Source: a virus. Taken from it: a DNA stretch of 55,309 nt. The DNA is taken from IMG/VR virus record IMGVR_UViG_3300027770_000072, positions 1 to 55,309 of that record. The stretch is one strand, 5' to 3'. Position 1 is the stretch's first letter. The number at the start of each line of letters is the position of its first letter. The notes under the pieces were generated by a model. It saw only the letters and a list, made by a program, of their open reading frames with translations. It did no database searches and was not told the origin of the DNA. Below, in pieces: positions 23,657-30,483 of the stretch. The position numbers and the translations under genes were made by a program.

Positions 23657-23896
23657 ATGGAAGCAATGAACAAAGGATTCGCTGTCGCAGGCGGTTTTCT
23701 AAGTAGCGTTTTAGACTTAGGTGTAAAACTTTTAGCGGTGGGCGTAATCCTACAAATCATCTTCGGAGCAGCAGTACCATTCATCGGATTGGATATTCTT
23801 GCTAATGTAATCAAATTCATTACAGCACTTGGTAGCCAAGGCTTAGTTGGATTGGTTGCAATTGGAGTTTTAGCCTGGGCATTTGACAGGAAGTAA
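23657..23896 (+). CDS. Small membrane protein
   Basis: 79 residues from the ATG preceded by AAAGGA at good spacing. Two hydrophobic helices (VKLLAVGVILQIIFGAAVPF and LVGLVAIGVLAWAF) with a short polar end. Followed by a terminator. Function unknown; it could be a holin-like or membrane-modifying protein, but no specific holin motif is seen. Confidence 0.7.
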   Translation: MEAMNKGFAVAGGFLSSVLDLGVKLLAVGVILQIIFGAAVPFIGLDILANVIKFITALGSQGLVGLVAIGVLAWAFDRK

Positions 23897-23922
23897 AACT
23901 TTACCAAATACACACTCTCACA

Positions 23923-23949
23923 AAAACCCGCTAGTCGGGTTTTGTTTTG
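23923..23949 (+). terminator. Rho-independent terminator
   Basis: AAACCCG-CTAGT-CGGGTTT hairpin followed by TGTTTTGG, after the small membrane gene. Confidence 0.75.
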
Positions 23950-23950
23950 G

Positions 23951-23979
23951 TTGACAATAATTCAATAGTGTGTTATAGT
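23951..23979 (+). promoter_or_regulatory. Sigma70-like promoter
   Basis: TTGACA, 17-nt spacer, TATAGT, immediately before tRNA-Arg(CCG). Confidence 0.75.
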
Positions 23980-23986
23980 TACACAT

Positions 23987-24061
23987 GAGCCTTTAGTGCA
24001 ATGGATAGCATACAAGTTTCCGATACTTGAGATGCAAGTTCGATTCTTGCAGGGCTCGCCA
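23987..24061 (+). tRNA. tRNA-Arg (CCG)
   Basis: Acceptor GAGCCTT/AGGGCTC, loop TTCCGAT, T-loop TTCGATT, G73 CCA. Starts 8 nt after the -10 box. Confidence 0.94.
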
Positions 24062-24108
24062 AGCAAAGAGTAAATAGTTATAGTGACAATAGCAGAAAAG
24101 GAGACAAC

Positions 24109-24669
24109 ATGGCTGTTCTAGCACTAGATATTTCAGGAGTTCCAAGACAATGGATCTCGCACGATGACGCAATTACATACCACGCTAAAGATGCGGTAGC
24201 ATGGAGCATGGGTGAAATTGTAGCAAAGTATCGTGGGGGTATGCAAAACTCCGGCGATCAAAGTTATATTGAAACTTCTAGTATTATCGCTGTGAAAGGT
24301 CACGGATTCAACCCTTACAAACATGCTAATGTAGCATTGACTAACAGAACATTGTTTGGTCGGGACCGGCAAGTGTGTGCGTATTGTGGTAAACACCACG
24401 CTAACTACCATCACTTAAGCAGGGACCATATTGTCCCTAAATTTTTAGGTGGACAAAACACTTGGATGAACGTTGTTACTGCATGTAAAGATTGTAATAG
24501 TAAGAAGGGTCATAAGACATTGAAAGAAGCCCGCATGGAACTTCTGTACACACCTTATGTCCCAAACCATTACGAAAATATGATTTTACAACATCGTAAC
24601 ATTCTTGCTGACCAAATGGATTACTTGTTAGCAGGTGTTCCAAAGCACAGTAGAATTCTACTAAACTAG
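24109..24669 (+). CDS. HNH endonuclease
   Basis: 186 residues. The C-terminal half carries an HNH core: CAYCGKHH (zinc knuckle), YHHLSRDHIVPKFLGG (catalytic His), TWMNVVTACKDCNSKKGHK (second knuckle). The N-terminal ~85 residues are a separate domain. Good AAAGGAG site. HNH genes in tRNA arrays are often selfish homing-type elements; no intron boundary is visible here. Confidence 0.88.
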   Translation: MAVLALDISGVPRQWISHDDAITYHAKDAVAWSMGEIVAKYRGGMQNSGDQSYIETSSIIAVKGHGFNPYKHANVALTNRTLFGRDRQVCAYCGKHHANYHHLSRDHIVPKFLGGQNTWMNVVTACKDCNSKKGHKTLKEARMELLYTPYVPNHYENMILQHRNILADQMDYLLAGVPKHSRILLN

Positions 24670-24670
24670 G

Positions 24671-24699
24671 TTGACAACAAATTCAACCTAGTGTATAAT
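24671..24699 (+). promoter_or_regulatory. Sigma70-like promoter
   Basis: TTGACA, 17-nt spacer, TATAAT upstream of tRNA-Thr(TGT) and tRNA-Asn. Confidence 0.8.
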
Positions 24700-24747
24700 T
24701 CATATTAAATAAAGATAGTAGTGAGTAACATCACTACTATTGAAATT

Positions 24748-24821
24748 GCCCTTGTAGTATATTGGTATTACAATTGCCTTGTAAGCATTAGAAGAAGGTT
24801 CGATTCCTTACTGGGGCACCA
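24748..24821 (+). tRNA. tRNA-Thr (TGT)
   Basis: Acceptor GCCCTTG/CTGGGGC with one mismatch, anticodon loop CTTGTAA, T-loop TTCGATT, A73 CCA. One mismatch also in the anticodon stem. Confidence 0.88.
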
Positions 24822-24840
24822 GTTTTATTTTAGTTTTTAT

Positions 24841-24916
24841 TCCCCAGTAGCACAGCGGTAGTTGCAGTTGACTGTTAATCAACGTGTCGGAAGTTCGATC
24901 CTTTCCTGGGGAGCCA
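24841..24916 (+). tRNA. tRNA-Asn (GTT), copy 2
   Basis: Acceptor TCCCCAG/CTGGGGA, stem GTTGA/TCAAC with loop CTGTTAA, canonical T-loop TTCGATC, G73 CCA. Confidence 0.95.
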
Positions 24917-24934
24917 ATTTTTAAGTGTTAATAT

Positions 24935-25558
24935 ATGGTTAATTTAATTGAGAATAACATAGAAATGAATTATAGAATATATAATTCAGAATTCATTGCT
25001 AAAAATATTAATATGATTAGGTATGAAGGTAATCTACATCATGCTAATTATAGAGAATTGTTTAAAGACAGCAAAAAAGGATCCACGTGGGATTATGGCA
25101 TGTATAATATTTTTTCTTTAGCTAGTGGTAGTGGTAGTGTTTTATTTTATCAAATTTATAAAGAGTTATTATTTGTAATTAAAGATTATTTAAAAGATCA
25201 ACACTCATCCGAAGATGATTATTCTTCTAATCTTTGGTTTCAATCCTGGTTAAATTATCATAAGCAAAATGAAGTACTAGATTGGCATGATCATAAGTTT
25301 CCCTTTCATGGATACATTAGTATAGACCCAAAAGACTCTACAACTGAATTTAAAAATTATTCTATTAAAAATAAAATAGGAAATATATATATCGGCCAAG
25401 GACATAGACAACATCGTGTCGTAGTTGATACTCCATACAACGGAACTCGCATAACATTGGGTTATGATATTGCAACTGTAAAAGCAATAGAAATGAGTAA
25501 AACATTCGATGTAAATAAGTTTAATTTGGGGTTTATTCCAATAATAATTGAAAGGTAA
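24935..25558 (+). CDS. 2OG-Fe(II) dioxygenase-like protein
   Basis: 207 residues. A metal-binding motif is apparent in NEVLDWHDHKFPFHGYISID (His-x-Asp) and in the distal GQGHRQHRVVV, followed by RITLGYD with the usual Arg. AT-rich. Located between tRNA-Asn and tRNA-Arg(TCT). Substrate unknown. Confidence 0.72.
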   Translation: MVNLIENNIEMNYRIYNSEFIAKNINMIRYEGNLHHANYRELFKDSKKGSTWDYGMYNIFSLASGSGSVLFYQIYKELLFVIKDYLKDQHSSEDDYSSNLWFQSWLNYHKQNEVLDWHDHKFPFHGYISIDPKDSTTEFKNYSIKNKIGNIYIGQGHRQHRVVVDTPYNGTRITLGYDIATVKAIEMSKTFDVNKFNLGFIPIIIER

Positions 25559-25560
25559 AT

Positions 25561-25755
25561 ATGTTAATTAATGATACTAGTGGATATAAATTGTATTGTG
25601 AAACTCGCAAATTAGATATACCTACGGGACATTATCATGTTCGTGTGTACACTACCTACGACTGGGCCAAAGATCCTGCGGCCGAACAGAACAAAATGGA
25701 ATTGATTCTATCCCAAGCTGAATTAGAAAAATTCAGACAATCCCTAATCGCCTAA
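25561..25755 (+). CDS. Small hypothetical protein
   Basis: 64 residues, MLINDTSGYKLYCETRKLDI with a C-terminal helix (LSQAELEKFRQSLIA). It starts 2 nt after the dioxygenase stop, so it is probably co-translated with it. Not recognised. Confidence 0.65.
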   Translation: MLINDTSGYKLYCETRKLDIPTGHYHVRVYTTYDWAKDPAAEQNKMELILSQAELEKFRQSLIA

Positions 25756-25757
25756 AC

Positions 25758-25786
25758 TTGACAATAAATCACTAGTGTGATATACT
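25758..25786 (+). promoter_or_regulatory. Sigma70-like promoter
   Basis: TTGACA, 17-nt spacer, TATACT, ~20 nt upstream of tRNA-Arg(TCT). Confidence 0.8.
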
Positions 25787-25806
25787 GTCGGCAAGTTAAG
25801 AATTAT

Positions 25807-25881
25807 CTGTCGTTCGTATAATGGATAATACAGGGGATTTCTACTCCCTAAATAGCAGTTCGATTCTGTTACGACGGACCA
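25807..25881 (+). tRNA. tRNA-Arg (TCT)
   Basis: Acceptor CTGTCGT/ACGACGG, anticodon stem GGGGA/TCCCT with loop TTTCTAC, T-loop TTCGATT, A73 CCA. Confidence 0.9.
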
Positions 25882-25919
25882 AATACCAAAGTTGTTGTAA
25901 AAAATACAACAAAAATAGT

Positions 25920-25948
25920 TTGACATTAAATGGTCTTGGTGCTATAAT
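25920..25948 (+). promoter_or_regulatory. Sigma70-like promoter
   Basis: TTGACA, 17-nt spacer with TTAAATGG, TATAAT. The short transcript begins with an AGTTGAG / CTCAACT hairpin (25958-25987) and no ORF. Confidence 0.75.
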
Positions 25949-26028
25949 CATAGCATGAGTTGAGAAAAGTGATCGTACTACTCAACTAGGTTCTTTAAAA
26001 AAATATTGTCAGATTGTTTAAAAATAGT

Positions 26029-26057
26029 TTGACAATAAATGGATGTTGTGTTATACT
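26029..26057 (+). promoter_or_regulatory. Sigma70-like promoter of large ncRNA
   Basis: TTGACA, 17-nt spacer with ATAAATGG, TATACT. Drives the long non-coding region that follows. Confidence 0.8.
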
Positions 26058-26063
26058 ACATTC

Positions 26064-26560
26064 ATTAGTTAAGAGGTTGTTTCAAAAAGCGAGACACGCT
26101 AGCAATAGCAAAAAGTCAAGCAGGAAACATTAAATGAGCAGGTCTCAGCCAAATGTTCTTTAAAATTTAAGAATCATATATCCCTGTTTAAGTTACAGGG
26201 CTCTATATGTAAATGTATTAACAGGGTTACCCACTCCGTTAGGCTGAACGTGATTGTCTTTGGATTAATTTTCGGGTCACTAGTAGGCATGAAGCAGGGA
26301 TCTAGAGGATAGGTTGAGGCGACACCAAAGCCAACAGTACTGAAGGGATAGGCATCTCCCGGTTAGCGACGGATTAAACAGTGGGCTGTAATAAGAGTAA
26401 GTCAATTGTAAGCAAGTGGTGTTGCTAATTGCGTTTCTCCCCAGTTAATATATTTTCATATAGTGAATTTGTGCAGGTTGGACAATCTTCCGGAGATTGT
26501 TATTTGGGTCTGTAGATAGAAATTTCGATAACTATCGTGACTAAGATACGCACAATTTTT
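26064..26560 (+). ncRNA. Large (~500 nt) structured non-coding RNA
   Basis: No ORF across ~500 nt behind a strong promoter. Many helices are visible: GAGAC / GTCTC; GCTA-GCAA-TAGC (GNRA tetraloop); CCCTG-TTTAAGTTA-CAGGG; CCCACT / AGTGGG; CTTTGG / CCAAAG; GGGA-TAGGCATC-TCCC; ACAATCT-TCCGG-AGATTGT; and a GTGC / GCAC closure near the 3' end. Size and position beside phage tRNAs recall the GOLLD and ROOL large RNA classes, but I cannot confirm either. It ends just before tRNA-Glu copy 2. Confidence 0.65.
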
Positions 26561-26562
26561 AT

Positions 26563-26638
26563 GCTCGGTTCGTCTAGGGGCCTAGGACACCGCCCTTTCA
26601 CGGCGGGTACACGAGTTCGAATCTCGTACCGAGTACCA
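26563..26638 (+). tRNA. tRNA-Glu (TTC), copy 2
   Basis: Acceptor GCTCGGT/ACCGAGT, stem CCGCC/GGCGG with loop CTTTCAC (as in E. coli tRNA-Glu), T-loop TTCGAAT, A73 CCA. Confidence 0.93.
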
Positions 26639-26790
26639 AGTTTTTGTAGTCAGGTGAGAAGCGTGGGCAACTGTCGGAGATCAACTGACAGCTACATTTT
26701 TAATTTCGCATAGTTTAATACTAGAACAAAACGACACTGAGGTACCTTAGTGTAGATATCGGAGTACTGTTCCGATTGCGTCAAGAGTTT
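26639..26790 (+). other. Structured spacer
   Basis: No ORF. Strong hairpins: CTGTC/GACAG inside TGTAG/CTACA, ACACT-GAGGTACCTT-AGTGT, and ATCGGA-GTACTGT-TCCGAT. A possible small RNA. Confidence 0.45.
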
Positions 26791-26874
26791 GGAGACATGG
26801 CAGAGTGGTCGATTGCGAAAGACTGTAAATCTTTTCTTAACAGCGCGGTGGTTCGAATCCATCTGTCTCCACCA
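26791..26874 (+). tRNA. tRNA-Tyr (GTA)
   Basis: Acceptor GGAGACA/TGTCTCC, stem AAAGA/TCTTT with loop CTGTAAA, class II variable region, T-loop TTCGAAT, A73 CCA. Confidence 0.95.
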
Positions 26875-26881
26875 TATAATT

Positions 26882-26959
26882 GCTTCGTTAGCATAGCTGG
26901 CCTAATGCGCTACCCTGTCACGGTAGAGATCAGGGGTTCAAATCCCCTACGAGGCGCCA
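26882..26959 (+). tRNA. tRNA-Asp (GTC)
   Basis: Acceptor GCTTCGT/ACGAGGC, stem CTACC/GGTAG with loop CTGTCAC, T-loop TTCAAAT, G73 CCA. Confidence 0.95.
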
Positions 26960-27175
26960 AGTTTTGTAAGTGTAGATGTAGCGAAAGTAAGGCGTCGAAA
27001 ACCTTATGAGGCAACGGTTCGAGTCCGGCAACATGGCAACTGCTAAGTAACTACTAGTACTACGTACCTCTATCCTGTCCGCGGCTTAGAAGAAAATACA
27101 GGTAGAATGGTAGCAATGAGTGAGGTGCTACTACTTACAAATTTAATAAACCCTACTCACTAGAGTAAATAAAGT
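26960..27175 (+). other. Structured spacer with degenerate tRNA-like segment
   Basis: Around 26990-27040 there is an anticodon-like arm (TAAGG/CCTTA enclosing GTCGAAA) and a T-arm-like CGG-TTCGAGT-CCG, but no acceptor pairs convincingly. It may be a decayed tRNA-Ser(CGA). Further on are CTATCCTG / CAGGTAG and GTAGCA / TGCTAC hairpins. No ORF. Confidence 0.4.
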
Positions 27176-27805
27176 ATGTTGCATAATATTTTTGGTCATG
27201 AAGTCTATATCAAAGAATTTGATAATTTGAATAAATTTGAACCTTATAAAAAACTTTTTACTAGGCAATTAATTAATTTAGGGCATGTGTATGTAGATGA
27301 TTCCACACATCACCCGGATATTCAGAAAAAGGGAAATTCGGTAAGTTCAGTAGCCAATGTTACAGATTTTCAAGGTCTTGTTGGATATTCCTTATTGAAA
27401 AAGGTACTTGAACCTGCAATTATAGAAGCTAGGTCATCCATGTTTAAAAACATAGAAATAAAAAAAATTAGTTTAACCAGGACCTGGCATAATATTAATT
27501 ATAAAAATTCTTATGTAGTATCACATTCACATATTAGACCATCTGATCAGGTAGCAAACCCTAATAGAAGGATGCAAGTTTGTATATTGTATCTTGAAGC
27601 ACCTGAGGGTTCAGGGAAACTTGCTATTATTGATGATGATCGTGAAAATTTACGTTGTACTGATTTTGATCAAGACAAAGTACATTATATAACAGTTAAA
27701 CCTAACATGTTAATTTGCCATGGTAGTGATGTAAATCATGCAGTTTCGGAACATCTTTCTGATGAAAGAAGAATATGTGTTATATTTGAATATATAATAG
27801 AATAA
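27176..27805 (+). CDS. 2OG-Fe(II) dioxygenase-like protein
   Basis: 209 residues. Features of the jelly-roll family: YVVSHSHIRPSDQVANPNRR with HSH metal ligands, MQVCILYLEAPEGSGKLAII, MLICHGSDVNHAVSEHLSDE with the distal His, and RRICVIFEYI. Lies between a structured spacer and tRNA-Gly. Substrate unknown. Confidence 0.72.
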   Translation: MLHNIFGHEVYIKEFDNLNKFEPYKKLFTRQLINLGHVYVDDSTHHPDIQKKGNSVSSVANVTDFQGLVGYSLLKKVLEPAIIEARSSMFKNIEIKKISLTRTWHNINYKNSYVVSHSHIRPSDQVANPNRRMQVCILYLEAPEGSGKLAIIDDDRENLRCTDFDQDKVHYITVKPNMLICHGSDVNHAVSEHLSDERRICVIFEYIIE

Positions 27806-27809
27806 ATTT

Positions 27810-27883
27810 GCGGGGTTCGTATAGTGGTAATACCTTAGCCTTCCAAGCTAAAGCTGACAGTTCGATTCTGTTACCCCGCTCCA
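27810..27883 (+). tRNA. tRNA-Gly (TCC)
   Basis: Acceptor GCGGGGT/ACCCCGC, stem TTAGC/GCTAA with loop CTTCCAA, T-loop TTCGATT, T73 CCA as in bacterial Gly. The 3' end overlaps the stop of the convergent HNH gene. Confidence 0.95.
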
Positions 27884-28149
27884 AGTTTGTTTAAAATGTT
27901 CATTGCTCGGGTTCTTAATCTGTTCATAAATTCAGATTCAGTTAACACCCCTTTAGCAAGATTACATTTTCTACAAGTCACTTGCAGGTTATCGTATGAT
28001 GTAGGTCCACCCTTTGATTCAGGTATAACATGATCCATGTGTATCTCAGCATCACGCAGGTCCTCGTCACAATACACGCAATAATAGCCATCACGTTCTA
28101 TTATTCTACGGCGTAGATTTAATGGAATACGGGCCTTGTTTTGTAACAT
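27871..28149 (-). CDS. Small HNH endonuclease (minus strand)
   Basis: 92 residues: RRRIIERDGYYCVYCDEDLR (first zinc knuckle), AEIHMDHVIPESKGG (catalytic His), TSYDNLQVTCRKCNLAKG (HNH end). Convergent with the array; its stop lies inside the last 13 nt of tRNA-Gly. A minimal standalone HNH nuclease, probably a mobile-type gene. Confidence 0.88.
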   Translation of the reverse strand: MLQNKARIPLNLRRRIIERDGYYCVYCDEDLRDAEIHMDHVIPESKGGPTSYDNLQVTCRKCNLAKGVLTESEFMNRLRTRAMNILNKLGAG

Positions 28150-28204
28150 ATTATTATTTAGCCTCAGGTTACCAAATATAGAAGTTTTTATTTAAGGTGC
28201 TGAT

Positions 28205-28696
28205 ATGTATGAATTTTTAAATGATAGTATTTTTTTAGAAAATAGAAAAAATAAAAAACATCATTTTTTTAAAAATGTTAATTTATGTCCGCCCACGTGG
28301 GATGATATAATAAAAGAACTAAACAACAGTGTTGTAGAGAAACGACACGTAAAGATATTATCTAATTCAGGATTTGTTTTCCACCAAGGAAAAAATGTTC
28401 CCGGGATTTCTGAATTATGTGAGAAAATATCGTGCTTAGATAAATCAGTATCCTGCACTGCACATTGTTATATTTCTTTCTTAGAAACAGCAGGCACGTT
28501 TGGTACACATAAAGATACAGCCGATGTTTTATTCTGGCAAATGATTGGAAAAACAAAATGGATCATTAATGATAATGTTACTGTAACGTATGAATTAGAA
28601 CCAAATGATTTTATATATGTACCAAGAAAAATGTATCATACAGTAATACCGCTAACACCTAGGGCAGGAATGTCATTTGGGTTAGATTATAACTGA
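28205..28696 (+). CDS. JmjC/cupin-like oxygenase
   Basis: 163 residues. The HKDTADVLFWQMIGKTKW segment (His-x-Asp metal ligands) and EPNDFIYVPRKMYHTVIPL (distal His) match the JmjC-type cupin fold of ribosomal oxygenases (RoxA/YcfD-like), here in a short form. By analogy it could hydroxylate a protein; this is inference. Preceded by AAGGTGCTGAT, with weak spacing. Confidence 0.72.
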   Translation: MYEFLNDSIFLENRKNKKHHFFKNVNLCPPTWDDIIKELNNSVVEKRHVKILSNSGFVFHQGKNVPGISELCEKISCLDKSVSCTAHCYISFLETAGTFGTHKDTADVLFWQMIGKTKWIINDNVTVTYELEPNDFIYVPRKMYHTVIPLTPRAGMSFGLDYN

Positions 28697-28711
28697 TTAT
28701 AGCCTAAATAA

Positions 28712-28740
28712 TTGACATATATCTATCTATGATATATAAT
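28712..28740 (+). promoter_or_regulatory. Sigma70-like promoter
   Basis: TTGACA, 17-nt spacer, TATAAT, 13 nt before tRNA-Leu(TAA). Confidence 0.8.
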
Positions 28741-28753
28741 AGTGAAATGAAAT

Positions 28754-28841
28754 GCGACTGTGGCGGAATTAGGTAGACGCCTCAGACTTAAAATCTGATG
28801 TCCGTAAGGGCGTACCGGTTCGATCCCGGTCAGTCGTACCA
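28754..28841 (+). tRNA. tRNA-Leu (TAA)
   Basis: Acceptor GCGACTG/CAGTCGT, stem TCAGA/TCTGA with loop CTTAAAA, long class II variable arm, T-loop TTCGATC, A73 CCA. Confidence 0.95.
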
Positions 28842-28863
28842 AATAATAAAAATAAAACATTAA

Positions 28864-29484
28864 ATGTCAGATTTTGTAGTAGTTGATAATTTTTTTCATA
28901 AGTTTGAAGTCCATGGACTGAGTAAACTTATATTTAACAACGGAGAAATAAATTGGAAATACGGCTATAAAACCACATATAATAGCGACACTAATGCATC
29001 CTTAAAGGAAATAGAAAGACTATTTATAAAAAATGATAGTAATATAAATGTAGAAAATGACAGAATGCTTACTCACCCGTTAATACTACACAACACTGTA
29101 GTTAGTGATATGTATAATAAATTTGCTAATATTAAGCCACTCATTGAGAGTAAATTTGAAGTGAATATAAAATACATTCAAGAAATGAAAATAAATTTTT
29201 CATTGCCCGGAGAAATAAAGCCTGATCAATATTTAATGCCTCATTATGATAATCATAAATTGGGTTCAAAAACTATGATTTTATATATGAATGATTGTGA
29301 AGGAGATACTATTTTGTTTAATGAGTATTATGAAGGTTATCATAATACAGATAAAAAAACAATCTATAAAAGATACTCTCCAAAAATAAATAAAGCAATT
29401 ATGTTTGATGCTAGAAGGTATCATTCTAATTCATTTTCTACTAAAAATATTAGAGCAGTAATTGTTGCTAATATTATAATATAG
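28864..29484 (+). CDS. 2OG-Fe(II) dioxygenase
   Basis: 206 residues with the clearest family signature in the array: LMPHYDNHKLGSKTMILYMN (HxD ligands), ILFNEYYEG, INKAIMFDARRYHSNSF (distal His) and IRAVIVANI (2OG-binding Arg). Resembles prolyl-hydroxylase-like phage proteins. Lies between tRNA-Leu and a structured spacer. Confidence 0.82.
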   Translation: MSDFVVVDNFFHKFEVHGLSKLIFNNGEINWKYGYKTTYNSDTNASLKEIERLFIKNDSNINVENDRMLTHPLILHNTVVSDMYNKFANIKPLIESKFEVNIKYIQEMKINFSLPGEIKPDQYLMPHYDNHKLGSKTMILYMNDCEGDTILFNEYYEGYHNTDKKTIYKRYSPKINKAIMFDARRYHSNSFSTKNIRAVIVANIII

Positions 29485-29651
29485 TGTATTCTTGTCTATA
29501 TGTGGGGATATAGCCTACCCTGATATGATTATATAGATTATGAAGTGCTACATTGGTACTATCTTATCTGAAAAGATAGTACGAACGAAGGTGTACCACA
29601 TGGTTACGGTGCCTTAGACAAGCACCGGGAGTATACTATATTATGGTAAAT
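29485..29651 (+). ncRNA. Structured non-coding spacer
   Basis: No ORF. A 9-bp perfect stem TACTATCTT / AAGATAGTA and GGTGC / GCACC are visible, with more pairing around them. A candidate small RNA upstream of tRNA-Ile2. Confidence 0.45.
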
Positions 29652-29728
29652 GCCTTCATAGCACAATTGGTTAGTGCAAACGACTCATAATCGTTAGGTT
29701 ACTGGTTCGAGTCCAGTTGAAGGCACCA
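29652..29728 (+). tRNA. tRNA-Ile2 (CAT, lysidine type)
   Basis: The anticodon arm CGACTCATAATCG and flanking GGTTAG match bacterial tRNA-Ile(CAU), whose C34 is changed to lysidine by TilS. Acceptor GCCTTCA/TGAAGGC, A73 CCA. Elongator Met is the alternative. Confidence 0.85.
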
Positions 29729-29736
29729 AGTATTTC

Positions 29737-29823
29737 GGAGAGTGGGCTGGATGGTAAGGCATCGGATTGCTAATCCGACGCTCAGAAATGGGCGAGTGGG
29801 TTCGACTCCCACACTCTCCGCCA
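29737..29823 (+). tRNA. tRNA-Ser (GCT)
   Basis: Stem TCGGA/TCCGA with loop TTGCTAA, class II variable arm, T-loop TTCGACT, G73 CCA. Confidence 0.95.
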
Positions 29824-29853
29824 AGAGTATGTAATTTTTAATAAGGAAATAAA

Positions 29854-30018
29854 ATGAAACCAGGTAAAACTTTTAAACTATCTAAACGTAACAAGACAAT
29901 GACAGCATTGTTTAGTTTTGTTGATAAGGATCAACGTAGTGCATTTAAGAATATGATGATCCAAGCACAACTTGCAGGTGAAGTTAAGGTAGTTAGAGAC
30001 AAATCTGATCGTAAGTAA
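29854..30018 (+). CDS. Small basic hypothetical protein
   Basis: 54 residues: MKPGKTFKLSKRNKTMTALF and a basic end (VKVVRDKSDRK). Preceded by AAGGAA at good spacing. Lies 30 nt after tRNA-Ser and just before tRNA-Cys. Function unknown; possibly a nucleic-acid-binding peptide. Confidence 0.75.
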   Translation: MKPGKTFKLSKRNKTMTALFSFVDKDQRSAFKNMMIQAQLAGEVKVVRDKSDRK

Positions 30019-30022
30019 TAGT

Positions 30023-30100
30023 GTGGGGATGGCAGAGCGGCCCAATGCAACAGTCTGCAAAACTGTAAATCCGCGAGTTCAAATCTCGCTCCCCACTCCA
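30023..30100 (+). tRNA. tRNA-Cys (GCA)
   Basis: Acceptor GTGGGGA/TCCCCAC, stem ACAGT/ACTGT with loop CTGCAAA, T73 CCA (Cys identity). Confidence 0.95.
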
Positions 30101-30108
30101 AATAAAGG

Positions 30109-30137
30109 TTGACAACAAACCTAAAATGTTGTATAAT
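30109..30137 (+). promoter_or_regulatory. Sigma70-like promoter
   Basis: TTGACA, 17-nt spacer, TATAAT, leading to the mini-ORF, 16-bp hairpin and two tRNA-Lys genes. Confidence 0.8.
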
Positions 30138-30165
30138 AGATTTTTTAAACGAAAGAGGTAATGAC

Positions 30166-30186
30166 ATGAAACGTGCTAAACGATAG
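30166..30186 (+). CDS. Possible 6-codon leader peptide (MKRAKR)
   Basis: ATG AAA CGT GCT AAA CGA TAG, with AGAGGT 5-10 nt upstream, directly downstream of a promoter and abutting a 16-bp hairpin. The Lys/Arg codons are notable because two tRNA-Lys genes follow. Translation is inferred. Confidence 0.35.
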   Translation: MKRAKR

Positions 30187-30226
30187 TGTCATTCTTAAAC
30201 CCCATGTATTGGTTTAGGGATGGCAC
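30186..30226 (+). promoter_or_regulatory. 16-bp hairpin upstream of tRNA-Lys pair
   Basis: GTGTCATTCTTAAACC pairs along its full length (three G-U pairs) with GGTTTAGGGATGGCAC around a 9-nt loop. No U-tract, so a processing or attenuation element is more likely than a simple terminator. Confidence 0.6.
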
Positions 30227-30252
30227 ATTAAAGAAAATTTAATACTGCTTAT

Positions 30253-30326
30253 CCCTCATAAACATTAAGGTGATGTAACCGGCTCTTAACCGGTAAAACA
30301 CGGATCGTTACCGTGATGTGGGACCA
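30253..30326 (+). tRNA. tRNA-Lys (CTT)
   Basis: Acceptor CCCTCAT/ATGTGGG (one mismatch), stem ACCGG/CCGGT with loop CTCTTAA, T-loop variant ATCGTTA, A73 CCA. Confidence 0.88.
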
Positions 30327-30332
30327 ATATAT

Positions 30333-30406
30333 GGGGCTATAATTCAAAGGTAGAATAGTCGGCTTTTAACCGATCTATCCGAGTTCGAATCTCGGTGGCC
30401 CTACCA
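30333..30406 (+). tRNA. tRNA-Lys (TTT)
   Basis: Acceptor GGGGCTA/TGGCCCT, stem GTCGG/CCGAT with loop CTTTTAA, T-loop TTCGAAT, A73 CCA. Its CCA is the base of the following hairpin. Confidence 0.93.
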
Positions 30407-30472
30407 TATAAAAACATATTGTCTGCGTAAACCGTGGATCCGTAGTAGATAGTGTGTTTCTATATGGTAATA
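30404..30472 (+). ncRNA. Long hairpin (twin 2) with orphan GGTAATA
   Basis: CCATATAAAAACATATT pairs with AGTGTGTTTCTATATGG. The 3' strand plus GGTAATA is identical to 21643-21665, where GGTAATA starts tRNA-Met. Here no tRNA follows, suggesting a partial duplication. Confidence 0.5.
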
Positions 30473-30483
30473 AATAAAGAATA

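Noticed and set aside
26776-27009. 77-aa ORF
   Set aside because: It is a translation of the tRNA-Tyr and tRNA-Asp genes.
26990-27045. Intact tRNA-Ser(CGA)
   Set aside because: Anticodon and T-arm-like pieces exist but no acceptor stem or CCA end could be paired.
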